DNA of 64,000 nucleotides from DATEDA01 sp963744255 (GCA_963744255.1 CAVUSZ010000051.1:62001-126000), one strand, 5' to 3'. Shown: positions 17,786 through 25,355, counted from the stretch's first letter. Notes: generated by a model not told the origin, from the sequence alone. Numbers and translations: made by a program.

Positions 17786-17875
17786 CGCGCGCTCGCGCGC
17801 CAGAACGCCGCGTCCACAACGGAGGGCCGACCCGCCTGGGTCGGCCCCGCTTCAACCGACGAAAGGAGTCAACCC

Positions 17876-18370
17876 GTGACGACCAAAGCCGACTTCACTC
17901 CCGACGAATGGCAGGCGATCTTCACGGCCGCGCCGATGGCCGGCCTAGCGGTGACTGCTGCGAGCCCGAACGGACCGTTCGGCGTCATGAAAGAGATGTT
18001 CGCCGTTGGCAGTTCCATCGGTGAGACGCTGCAAAAGGGCTCGACCAACCCGCTCGTGAGTGCCCTCATCGACGACATGAAGAGCCACGGCACCAAGCCC
18101 GAGCGGGCGCAGGACATCACCACGCTCGAGGAGGCGAAGACCGCCGCACTGGAGAACCTGAAGAAGGTCTCGGCGATCCTCGCCGCCAAGGCGCCCGGCG
18201 CCGAAGCGGACGGCTTCAAGCGCTGGATCGTCGGCGTCGCGAAGAACGTCTCCGAAGCCTCCAACGAGGGCGGATTTCTCGGCTTCGGCGGCACCAAGGT
18301 GTCGGATGCCGAGAAGCAGGCGCTGCGGACGATCGCCGAGACGCTCGGCGTGCCCGACGCCGCGGCCTGA
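17876..18370 (+). CDS. Hypothetical protein, 164 residues
   Basis: Starts at a GTG with a strong AAAGGAGT ribosome site. The sequence begins MTTKADFTPDEWQAIFTAAP and has a glycine-rich stretch (EGGFLGFGGTKVSD) near the C-terminus. It has no signal peptide, membrane segment or recognised catalytic motif. It seems mostly helical and soluble, with a KSHG-then-KPERAQDI acidic and basic mix. It follows the OmpA-family gene by 90 bp after a hairpin without a T run. I do not recognise a function. Confidence 0.7.
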   Translation: MTTKADFTPDEWQAIFTAAPMAGLAVTAASPNGPFGVMKEMFAVGSSIGETLQKGSTNPLVSALIDDMKSHGTKPERAQDITTLEEAKTAALENLKKVSAILAAKAPGAEADGFKRWIVGVAKNVSEASNEGGFLGFGGTKVSDAEKQALRTIAETLGVPDAAA

Positions 18371-18449
18371 GCGCTAGCCCATCGCTGTCCGCAACCTGGG
18401 GGGCTCGGATCTCCCCAGGGTCTTCCTCAATCACTGAACGCAGTCTGTA

Positions 18450-19596
18450 GTGCTGAGCTCGTCGCGAGGGTTCGGCAGGCTTGTGCTTCTGCTCGTCTGT
18501 TTGGCGGCCTGGCACGGAGAAGTGACAGGGCAGGTGATCGGAACCGCCACTTACCGCGAGCGCATGGCCCTGCCGCCCGACGCCGTGTTCGAAGCCACTC
18601 TGGAAGATGTCTCGAAGGCGGACGCTTCGGCGGAAGTGATCGGCCGGGTCCGCATCGAACGCCCAGGCAATCCGCCGATCCGGTTCGAGATCCCTTACGA
18701 CCCGGCACGCATCATTTCGAGCCGGCGCTACTCGGTGCGGGCCCGAATCCTGGTTGGCGGAAAGCTGTTCTTCACGACCGACGAGAGTTACCCGGTGCTC
18801 ACCGGGGGTCGGGGCAACGAGGTAGCGTTGCTCTTGCGCCGGACGGGCGCCTCGGCCCCGCCTGGCGGACGTGCCGGGCCCGTGGGCGCTCTGCCCGCTA
18901 CCTTTGCCGGCGACCTGCCTTGTGCCGATTGCCCGGGCATTCGCCATCAGCTGGAGCTGTTTCCCGACCAGGCTTTTTTTCTGCGGATGACCTACCTTGG
19001 CAAGGGCGACAACGCGAGCTTCGATGATATCGGCGGCTGGATGATCGCCAGTGACCGGAGCACGTTGGTCCTCCACGGCGGGCGGGAGGCGCCGCTCAAG
19101 TTTGCCATCAGGGATGGCAACACCCTGCGCGGGCTGGACCCGGAGGGCCGGGAGATCGTCTCGTCCCTCAACTACGATCTGAGAAGGACCCGGGAGCTGC
19201 AGCCGTTGGAGCCCCGGCTGCTCATGCGCGGGATGTAACAAGTACTTCGCCGATGCCGGCCGGTTCACCGAGTGCCTGACCCGCAGGAGCTGGCCGGTTG
19301 CTCAGGCGCAGGACAACGCCGCGCTGGAATCCGCCTATTCCAAAGCGCTGCGCCAGCCAGGAGATGACTTGCTGGTGAGCCTGGACGGTCGCGTGGCGAT
19401 GCGTCCGAGGATAGAAGGCGAGGGGCAGCAGCCCACGCTCGTGGTCGAGCGGTTCATCGGTGTCTGGCCGGGTGAAAGCTGCGGGGCGCGATTCGCCACG
19501 GAACCGCTGGAGAACACCTACTGGAAGCTGACCCGCCTGGGCGACATGGCGGTGACTGTGGCTCCCCGAATCGGGCAAAGATGGGCACTGGATTGA
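18450..19596 (+). CDS. Multidomain envelope protein: YbaY-like, NlpE-like and META-like regions, with an apparent +1 frameshift
   Basis: Starts at a GTG with a signal peptide (LVLLLVCLAAWHGEVTG). Residues 30-130 resemble YbaY lipoproteins (GTATYRERMALPPDAVFEA, then RFEIPYDPARI). Residues 145-230 resemble the NlpE copper-homeostasis domain, with its CxxC motif (LPCADCPGIRHQLELF). A stop at 19236 arises from an extra A. Joining the frames continues RYFADAGRFTECLTRRSWPVA and then NTYWKLTRLGD, the opening of a META/HslJ domain. The end (APRIGQRWALD) is short, so the META part is truncated. The fusion probably senses or resists envelope stress, an inference from the domain families. It may lack a lipobox cysteine near the signal. 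Confidence 0.7.
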
Positions 19597-19642
19597 GGTT
19601 TTTTTAATGCCCTGAACGGCTGCAGGCGACCGAGGCAATGGC

Positions 19643-20521
19643 TCACAGAAGTGAGCGCGCAGCGAGCCAGACGCCAGTGCCGATCGCGGTGATCCCCACA
19701 CCCCGCGCGATGGCCTCGCCGCGCGCGAGCAGCTTTTCAGCAGCGATCACTGCCGCGGCGAGGATCATCGTCGCCAGGCTCATCGCACCGAGCACGAGCA
19801 GCATAAGCATGAGCCCCCAACAGCAGCCCGCGCAATACCCCCCGTGGTGAACACCGAAGCCGAACGCTCCGCGCGAGGCACCGCCGAGGTGCCGGGCAAG
19901 GAGATGCAGTGGATGACGGCAGTGCTTGAGGCAAGCGAACTTCCACGGCGTGAGCTGCCATATGCCCGCCACCACCAGGGCGACGCCCGCAGCAAGCGGC
20001 ACGAGGCGGCTCGCGACCTCCGAGACCATGGCAGCACGCGCAATCGCAAGGCCGAATCCGTAGGCCATGATTCCGAAGGCGGTCCATACCGTGAAGTAGC
20101 CGGTGCCGACGAGCGCCGTACGGAGACCGAGGTGCGGCTCACCGCGGAAAAGCATCACGCGTCGGTAAACGAGCAGGACGGGCAGAGCCGAGGGCAGCAT
20201 CATCGCCACCATCATGGCGAGCCACATGAACAGGAACGTCGCAGCGGCGGTGAGTGCAGCTTGGCCGGGCATCGTCATCCACATCATCGACATGGTCCAG
20301 TCACCAGGCATGCTCATTCCGCCGGACATCGTGTCGACGAAGTAAAGCGTGATGGCGGAGGCGGTGGCGAACACGGCAACCGCCACTGCGGCGATGCAAC
20401 GTTCTCCCGGGGCCCGTGTCGCCGCTACCGCAGGGAGCGCGGCGCGCGCCAGATCCTGAGACGGGATTCCAGGATCGGGGCGCGGCCCGGCAAGCTCAGG
20501 CGTTGCTCCAGTCGAACGCAT
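19643..20521 (-). CDS. DUF2182 family integral membrane protein (predicted metal-binding)
   Basis: A 292-residue membrane protein with several helices. It is rich in Met, His and Cys between helices, as in GDWTMSMMWMTMPGQ, CLKHCRHPLHLLARH and FGVHHGGYCAGCCWGLMLML. This pattern is the hallmark of DUF2182 proteins and suggests metal contact. It overlaps the upstream DUF1326 gene by 26 bp on the same strand, so the two are co-translated. The pairing of DUF2182 with DUF1326 is common. No enzymatic role is established. Confidence 0.88.
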   Translation of the reverse strand: MRSTGATPELAGPRPDPGIPSQDLARAALPAVAATRAPGERCIAAVAVAVFATASAITLYFVDTMSGGMSMPGDWTMSMMWMTMPGQAALTAAATFLFMWLAMMVAMMLPSALPVLLVYRRVMLFRGEPHLGLRTALVGTGYFTVWTAFGIMAYGFGLAIARAAMVSEVASRLVPLAAGVALVVAGIWQLTPWKFACLKHCRHPLHLLARHLGGASRGAFGFGVHHGGYCAGCCWGLMLMLLVLGAMSLATMILAAAVIAAEKLLARGEAIARGVGITAIGTGVWLAARSLL

Positions 20522-21128
20522 TGAGCTGGGCGTAGGTGCTCTGGTGGCGCATCGCGAGCGGCGCCGGCGCTATCACCTCCAGGCGCACCGAGTTGCCCAT
20601 CTCCGCCTCTTTGTACTCGAAGCCGTTCGGCAGCACGATGCGCGCGCGGTGCTCTTCGCCGGTGACAGGGTTCTTGATCGGCTCGATATCGCACTCGGCC
20701 ATGCCGGGAATGCGAATGCGTGCGATGCGCCGCTCGCGATCAACATCAAGCGTGATGGGCGCGACCGCCGTCTCAAGCGTGTGTGGGCATACCGACGCGA
20801 AGATCTCGAAGTACGCGCCGCCTTCCTTGCCGCTGTGGATCGCCATCAGCGCCTTGCGCTGGTCGGGCGACGCCTTCTCGTCGATCACCCACTGACGGGT
20901 CCCGTTGCCCTCGTGAATCGCCCCCGGCCAGCGCACGATCTGCACGAAGCGTACGTCATCGAGACGGATGCCATCGCGCTCGCCGCTGCGAATCTCGTAG
21001 CCAATCACCGCCTCGCAGCTCCCGCTCGTCGGCAGCGCATTGAATTGGCAGGGACAGCCCCACGCGCAGTTGCAGCTCCCGATCTCTTCACCGGCCATGC
21101 GCCATTTGCTCTTCGTCGAGGTACTCAT
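20496..21128 (-). CDS. DUF1326 domain protein
   Basis: A 210-residue protein that begins with a cysteine cluster (GEEIGSCNCAWGCPCQFNA), typical of DUF1326 proteins. Two further cysteines lie in SVCPH and MAECD. No signal peptide or membrane segment is seen. It is the first gene of a pair with the DUF2182 membrane protein, overlapping it at the 3' end. The Cys motif and membrane partner suggest a metal-handling pair, but this is inference. Confidence 0.9.
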   Translation of the reverse strand: MSTSTKSKWRMAGEEIGSCNCAWGCPCQFNALPTSGSCEAVIGYEIRSGERDGIRLDDVRFVQIVRWPGAIHEGNGTRQWVIDEKASPDQRKALMAIHSGKEGGAYFEIFASVCPHTLETAVAPITLDVDRERRIARIRIPGMAECDIEPIKNPVTGEEHRARIVLPNGFEYKEAEMGNSVRLEVIAPAPLAMRHQSTYAQLNAFDWSNA

Positions 21129-21162
21129 GAGTCCTCCTTTCCTCTTGCTCGAGTGCTAACGA

Positions 21163-21489
21163 ATGATAGGGACTTCGCCCGCTCAAAGCCGGTGGTGGCC
21201 CGCATGGCATCAAAGTGCCAAGAATCAGTTTCGTATCTTCAATCGAAACGAGAGGGGAAGCCACGGGAAAGATTACTACCGGCGGGATCGAACTGGCAAT
21301 GAACGTTTCTTGCCGTACGGGATTGATGCGAATGGCGAGGTCTTCCTTGAGCAGATAGAATTCAGCAATCCGCCGATCGAGGAGCGCGTCGCGCGGCTCG
21401 CGGCAATCGCGGACAACGCATTTGGCTGCGCGACGCCTAGCCCGGAGCTAGACACCGCCTTGAATCGCGCCGACCTGCCCCCAAGTTGA
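21163..21489 (+). CDS. Possible hypothetical protein, 108 residues
   Basis: An open frame with ATG at 21163 and a C-terminal part that looks protein-like (NERFLPYGIDANGEVFLEQI, PPIEERVARLAAIADNAF). The N-terminal 35 residues look like noncoding shadow, so the true start may be later. It has no recognised domain. It lies upstream of the ubiquitin-like operon on the same strand, 77 bp before its first gene, and could be an extra member or chance. Confidence 0.3.
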   Translation: MIGTSPAQSRWWPAWHQSAKNQFRIFNRNERGSHGKDYYRRDRTGNERFLPYGIDANGEVFLEQIEFSNPPIEERVARLAAIADNAFGCATPSPELDTALNRADLPPS

Positions 21490-21565
21490 GCCACCTGGAG
21501 GGGGCTGGCAGGTGTCGCCCCGCGGCGGACGAAGAGGGACCCCACGGGGGGCGAGAAGGCAAGCC

Positions 21566-21922
21566 ATGGCGGCAGTGCTGCGTTTCATTGTCGTGGTCAC
21601 CCTGGTGGTCGGCGCGGTGATGCTGGCCGCTCGCCTGCTCGGCCAGCTCGAGAGCCTCGTCCAGCGCCGTCGGCGCAAGTGGGGGAGCGGCCGCGGCGGC
21701 GTGCGCTTCGATGCGCCGGGCGATGCGGCGCCGGACGTCGCCGGACAGACCGACGCGTTCACGGGCGAGCCGCTCGATGCGCGCCGCGGCCTGTATCGGT
21801 GCGACGACTGCCGCGCGACGTACCACGCCGACACCTTCGCGCTGCTGGCGCGCGAGCACGGCGGGCGCTGCGTGGCTTGCCGCGGCCGGTCGATCCGGCC
21901 GTGCGTGCGCACGGGCCGCTAG
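21566..21922 (+). CDS. Membrane-anchored zinc-ribbon or RING-like protein, first gene of the ubiquitin-like operon
   Basis: A 118-residue protein. Residues 4-25 form one membrane helix (VLRFIVVVTLVVGAVMLAA), followed by a basic stop-transfer stretch (RRRRK). Near residues 63-108 a zinc-binding module reads FTGEPLDARRGLYRCDDC, then a His in ATYHADTF and CVAC. This Cys-x2-Cys, Tyr-His, Cys-x2-Cys order resembles a RING or treble-clef finger in which the first metal pair is lost. In ubiquitin-like operons such proteins have been proposed as E3-like adaptors. That role here is inference. Five genes for a conjugation pathway follow on the same strand. Confidence 0.6.
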   Translation: MAAVLRFIVVVTLVVGAVMLAARLLGQLESLVQRRRRKWGSGRGGVRFDAPGDAAPDVAGQTDAFTGEPLDARRGLYRCDDCRATYHADTFALLAREHGGRCVACRGRSIRPCVRTGR

Positions 21923-22002
21923 GCGGCCCGCGCGTTGGACCGGCCCCAAAGGCAGTCGTGCAGGTGCGTTGGCGTGATGTGCGCCCGCTCGACGCCTCCT
22001 CC

Positions 22003-22213
22003 ATGGACGCGCTTGCGAAGCGCCCGCCTGCGGAGATCCTGCGCGTGGCGCCGGATGCCTCGTGTGCGGACATCAAGGCCGCCTACCGGCGTCTCGCGCG
22101 GGCCTACCATCCGGACGTCGCCGACCCCTTCGTGCGCCGGCGCAACCAGGAAATGCTGAAGCTCGATCAACCGCGCCTACGAGGCGCTCCTGCGCAGCCG
22201 TGGATGCCAGTAA
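22003..22213 (+). CDS. Small J-domain protein with an apparent +1 frameshift
   Basis: A DnaJ-like domain only. PAEILRVAPDASCADIKAAY leads to the HPD tripeptide in ARAYHPDVADP, which stimulates Hsp70 ATPase activity. After EMLKL one extra G at 22165 breaks the frame. Repaired, the end reads INRAYEALLRSRGCQ and stops at 22211-22213. The first ATG in frame is at 22003, but a GTG at 21958 could extend it by 15 residues. It sits between the membrane zinc protein and the E1 gene in the ubiquitin-like operon, so it may recruit a chaperone to this pathway. Confidence 0.65.
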
Positions 22214-22252
22214 GAAGCGCCTTTCTCCGACTTCGGGGAGCACGAGGGGGGC

Positions 22253-23377
22253 ATGTCCCCTCGCATCGTGACAACAAGAGAACGCTATCTCCGGCACGAG
22301 ATGGTCGAGTGGTTCGACCAGGACTACGTGCGCGGCCTCGATGTCGTCGTCGTCGGCGCCGGCGCCGTCGGCAACGAGGTCGCGAAGAATCTATGCCTGC
22401 TCGGCGTGGGCGCGCTGCATCTCGTCGATCTCGATCGCGTCGAGCCGCACAACCTGCCGAAGGCGGTTCTCTTCCGCGAGACCGACCTCGGCTCCGCCAA
22501 GGCGGAGGTAGCCGCCGCGCGCTGCGCCGATCTCGATCCCAACGTGGTGGTCACGCACGCCGACGGCGACTTCTGGGACGTGCTCGGCTTCGCGCGCCTG
22601 CGCCGCGCAGCCGCCGTCGTCTGCTGCGTCGACAGCCTCGAGGCGCGCCTTCGGCTGAGCGCCCTCTGCCAGCTCGCGGGCGTGCCGCTCGTCAACACCG
22701 CGATCGACAGCCGCAGCGTCGCCGTCGAGCACTACCCCTTCGGTGCGGTGCACGGGTGCGCCTGCTACGCGTGCACCCTCCCCGCCTCGGCCTACGCGCG
22801 GATGCGCAGCCGCTACTCCTGCGGGTGGCTCCGCAAGCGCGCGGCCGAGGAGCGCAAGATTCCGACGACGATTATCACCTCGGCGTTCGCGGGCGCGTTC
22901 GCCGCCGCGGAGGTGCTGCAGCGGCTGCGCTCGCCCGGCGAGGCGTCGCGCCGCGTGTTCCTCGACACGCGTTCACTGGCGATGAGCGAGGTACGGCTCG
23001 AACCCGATCCGGAGTGCGTGGCCTGCGCGGCGCGACCGGCGCGCGCGGTGTTCGTCAGCGCGCCGCGCGCGGCGGGACTCGCGCTCGGGCCGGCCGAGGT
23101 CCCGCAGGTGCCTGCAGAGATCGCATTCGGCGAGCCGATCGTGCTCGAAACGGATTGCCGGTCCTGCGGGACGAAGGTCGCCGTGAACGAGTCGGCGCGC
23201 CGCCACGACGACTCGCTCGCCTACTGCGGCGGTTGCAGGCAGCAGTCGCGCCAGGTGAGCATCGTGGAGCGCATGGCGCTCGCCGATTTCCTGGACCGGT
23301 TCCGCACCGTTCCGGTGCCGGGGAAGTACCTTCGGGCCGACCTGGAGGATCACGCCATCATCATCGAACTGGAGTGA
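22253..23377 (+). CDS. E1-like (ThiF/MoeB family) activating enzyme with fused zinc ribbon
   Basis: The protein adenylates the C-terminus of a ubiquitin-like partner. Residues 31-47 carry the Rossmann ATP loop GAGAVGNEVAKNL, with the acidic pair in LVDLDRVEPHNLPKAVLF where the usual arginine finger position is changed. A structural zinc site is formed by C171/C174 (CYACTLP) and C255/C258 (CVAC), as in MoeB and ThiF. C190 (YSCGW) is a candidate catalytic cysteine. The C-terminal zinc ribbon has C302/C305 and C325/C328. It is the centre of a tight operon: the ubiquitin-like gene starts 4 bp after its stop. An ATG following GGGGGGC is the chosen start. Confidence 0.9.
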   Translation: MSPRIVTTRERYLRHEMVEWFDQDYVRGLDVVVVGAGAVGNEVAKNLCLLGVGALHLVDLDRVEPHNLPKAVLFRETDLGSAKAEVAAARCADLDPNVVVTHADGDFWDVLGFARLRRAAAVVCCVDSLEARLRLSALCQLAGVPLVNTAIDSRSVAVEHYPFGAVHGCACYACTLPASAYARMRSRYSCGWLRKRAAEERKIPTTIITSAFAGAFAAAEVLQRLRSPGEASRRVFLDTRSLAMSEVRLEPDPECVACAARPARAVFVSAPRAAGLALGPAEVPQVPAEIAFGEPIVLETDCRSCGTKVAVNESARRHDDSLAYCGGCRQQSRQVSIVERMALADFLDRFRTVPVPGKYLRADLEDHAIIIELE

Positions 23378-23381
23378 AGCA

Positions 23382-23633
23382 ATGAGCGAAGTCAGCCTGA
23401 TCGTGCGCACCGCCGACCAGTCCCGAAAGGCCGAGATTGCCGTGTCGTCCGAGAACACCGTGGGCGACATCGTGCACTCGGCGATCGACAACTGGGCGCT
23501 GCCGCGCGACGCCGATTACACGGTCGTCAACGTGACGCGCGGCAAGTCGCTGAACCCGGCCGAGCCGATCGGGCGCGCCGGCGTCGAGCCGGGCGACGTG
23601 CTCGAGCTGCAGCCCGTGCTCGTCGCCGGCTGA
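23382..23633 (+). CDS. Small ubiquitin-like (YukD/EsaB-type beta-grasp) protein
   Basis: An 83-residue beta-grasp protein (MSEVSLIVRTADQSRKAEIA, SSENTVGDIVHSAIDNWALP). The pattern of short strands plus a central helix resembles ubiquitin and YukD/EsaB. It ends in VLVAG with one glycine at position 83 and no residues after it, so no processing is needed before activation. A diglycine is not present. It lies between the E1 and E2 genes (4 bp and 11 bp away). It should be the modifier conjugated by the neighbouring enzymes. Its target proteins are unknown. Confidence 0.85.
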   Translation: MSEVSLIVRTADQSRKAEIAVSSENTVGDIVHSAIDNWALPRDADYTVVNVTRGKSLNPAEPIGRAGVEPGDVLELQPVLVAG

Positions 23634-23644
23634 GCGGCGGCCGC

Positions 23645-24286
23645 GTGGATCCGCGCGCGCGCCGCCGCGAGGAGGACGTTCGCAGGCTGTACGCGCTCGA
23701 GGCGCAGTACCGCGGGCTGCTCGCCGTGCTCGAGGTCGCCGGCCAGCCGCCGCGCCGCGTCCGGCTGCGTCTCGCGATCCCGACGGCGCGCAGCGCCGGC
23801 TTCCCGCTCGATCGGCAGGCTGCCTCCGAGCTCGTCGTCGAGCTGCCCGAGGCCTACCCCCTGCAGGAACCGCGGCTCACGATCACGACGGCGGTGTTCA
23901 ACCCGAACGTGTACGCGAGCGGTGTCGTCTGTCATGGCGTGAGGTGGATGCCGACCGAGGGCCTCGATCTCCTCGTCGTGCGCGTGATGCGGCTCCTCGC
24001 CCTCGATCCCGCGATCGTGAACCTGCACTCCGCGGCGAACGGACTAGCCGCCGTATGGTATCGAATGGCACTCGCGCAGAATCCGCGCGCATTCCCTTCG
24101 GTCGCAATCGAACCGCCGCGCCGGGAGAAGCGCCCGACCGTCGCCTGGCCGGGGCGAGGCGACGCCGCTCCGGCAAAGCGGCTCGTCGAGTGCGCCGGGT
24201 GCGGGGTGATGCTGCGCGTGGCTGCAGGAAGAAGCGGCGTGGTCGTCTGCCCGCGCTGCGGCGCGCGCGTAGAGGTCGCGGCGTGA
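23645..24286 (+). CDS. E2-like (UBC fold) conjugating enzyme with C-terminal zinc ribbon
   Basis: This is the carrier that would accept the ubiquitin-like protein from the E1. The UBC core spans residues 10-145. The active-site stretch reads FNPNVYASGVVCHG, giving Cys96 as the likely nucleophile. The usual His-Pro-Asn motif is changed to Asn-Pro-Asn. A helix like that of UBC E2s follows (DPAIVNLHSAANGLAAVWY). After a proline-rich linker comes a zinc ribbon with C183/C186 and C202/C205. The start is a GTG at 23645. The end overlaps the JAMM gene by the GTGA arrangement. Confidence 0.85.
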   Translation: MDPRARRREEDVRRLYALEAQYRGLLAVLEVAGQPPRRVRLRLAIPTARSAGFPLDRQAASELVVELPEAYPLQEPRLTITTAVFNPNVYASGVVCHGVRWMPTEGLDLLVVRVMRLLALDPAIVNLHSAANGLAAVWYRMALAQNPRAFPSVAIEPPRREKRPTVAWPGRGDAAPAKRLVECAGCGVMLRVAAGRSGVVVCPRCGARVEVAA

Positions 24287-24879
24287 TCCGCTGGTTGAGC
24301 GACCGGGCCGAGGACCGCGTGCGCCACTTCGCTGCGCTCGCGCAAGTCGTCGGGGCGGCGCCGACCGTGCAACTGCTCGCGCGCGCGACCGCGGCACCGC
24401 TCGCGCTCGTTGCGGCACCGGTTGCGCACGAGATCGCAGCGCATCTGCGTTCGAGCCCGGACGAGATGGGCGGCCTGCTCGTGGGCCAAGCCTACGCCCT
24501 GCCGGTCACGCCGCGGCACGGTTTCGGCTACCTCGTCGCGGTCGAGGCGCAGGTGCCAAGCGAGCGCTTCGACAACTCGCCGGTGTCGCTGCGCATGGCG
24601 CCGCAGCTCTGGCAGCGCGCGGCTCCGTTCCTCGACGCGGGCATGAGCGTGGTCGGCTGGTACCACAGCCACCCGGGGCTCGGCGCCTTCTTCAGCGGCA
24701 CCGACCGGGAGACGCAGCGCGCCTTCTTCCGGCAGCTCTACTCGCTCGGGCTCGTGGTCGACCCGCTGCGTGCCGAGCTCGCCTGCTATGCCGGGCCCGA
24801 CTCGGCCGAGCCCGGGTTCGACGTCCTCGTCTCGCCATCGCTCGCCCCGTTCGGCGCGCTCTTCGGCGCCGGATTCTAG
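24283..24879 (+). CDS. JAMM/MPN-type metalloprotease (deubiquitinase-like)
   Basis: The likely job is removing the ubiquitin-like protein from targets. The complete JAMM zinc site is present: Glu61 in DEMGGLLVG, then H128-x-H130, S138 and D141 in GWYHSHPGLGAFFSGTD. The 198-residue chain has no membrane segment. It starts at a GTG overlapping the E2 stop, so the two are translationally coupled. As the modifier has no tail to trim, this enzyme probably reverses conjugation and does not mature the precursor. It is the last gene of the operon. Confidence 0.88.
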   Translation: MIRWLSDRAEDRVRHFAALAQVVGAAPTVQLLARATAAPLALVAAPVAHEIAAHLRSSPDEMGGLLVGQAYALPVTPRHGFGYLVAVEAQVPSERFDNSPVSLRMAPQLWQRAAPFLDAGMSVVGWYHSHPGLGAFFSGTDRETQRAFFRQLYSLGLVVDPLRAELACYAGPDSAEPGFDVLVSPSLAPFGALFGAGF

Positions 24880-25088
24880 CCGCGCACGTTCCGGCGCCTG
24901 CTGGCGGCTGCCCCGCCTGTCTGCGTCCGCAACGGGCGAGCCTGGATCCTCCCGGGACTTCTCCAGGAGCGCGAGCGCCGGGCGACCCGGAGGGAGGGCC
25001 CGGGGCAGGAGCCCACGCTCCTGCTCGAGACGCTCGCGAGCCGTGCAGACGAGGTTGCTCATTCCGAAGTAGCATCCTCCGCGCCACG

Positions 25089-25316
25089 ATGAGCAGCGCC
25101 GGCAGTCAAATCATGCCCGAGTCGCTCGCGGCGCCTACTTCCATCGCCCGGCCGCTTCAGGGCGGCGAACCAGCTCGCCTCGGGCACCGGGCCGCGCTCG
25201 CGATCTTCGTCGCCGCGCTGTACTACGCCGCGGCCGAACTCGGCCTGGCGCTGAGGTTCCCCGGGCTCGCAGTCTCGGCGATCTGGCCGCCGAGTCCGGC
25301 GCGCCGGGATTGTTAG
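25089..25316 (+). pseudogene. Truncated N-terminus of a MASE1-domain sensor protein
   Basis: The 75-residue frame begins MSSAGSQIMPESLAAP and leads into a MASE1 membrane-sensor opening: IFVAALYYAAAELGLALRFP, then AVSAIWPPS. In whole proteins this continues with further helices and a kinase or GGDEF part. Here the frame ends in PARRDC and a stop, and no continuation is found in any frame before mscL. It looks like the 5' end of a sensor gene that was cut off by a deletion next to the ubiquitin-like operon. Confidence 0.65.
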
Positions 25317-25355
25317 CATCGACGCTTGGATGAACGTCAGGAGAAGGCGAACTTC

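Noticed and set aside
17823..17848. Hairpin GGGCCGACCC/GGGTCGGCCC after the OmpA-family gene
   Set aside because: The stem is good but no T run follows, so it cannot be called a rho-independent terminator. It may be an mRNA-stabilising hairpin.
1374..22213. Programmed ribosomal frameshifting as an explanation for split genes
   Set aside because: The shifts occur in unrelated housekeeping genes at different sequence contexts without slippery sites or downstream structures. Sequence insertion error is simpler.
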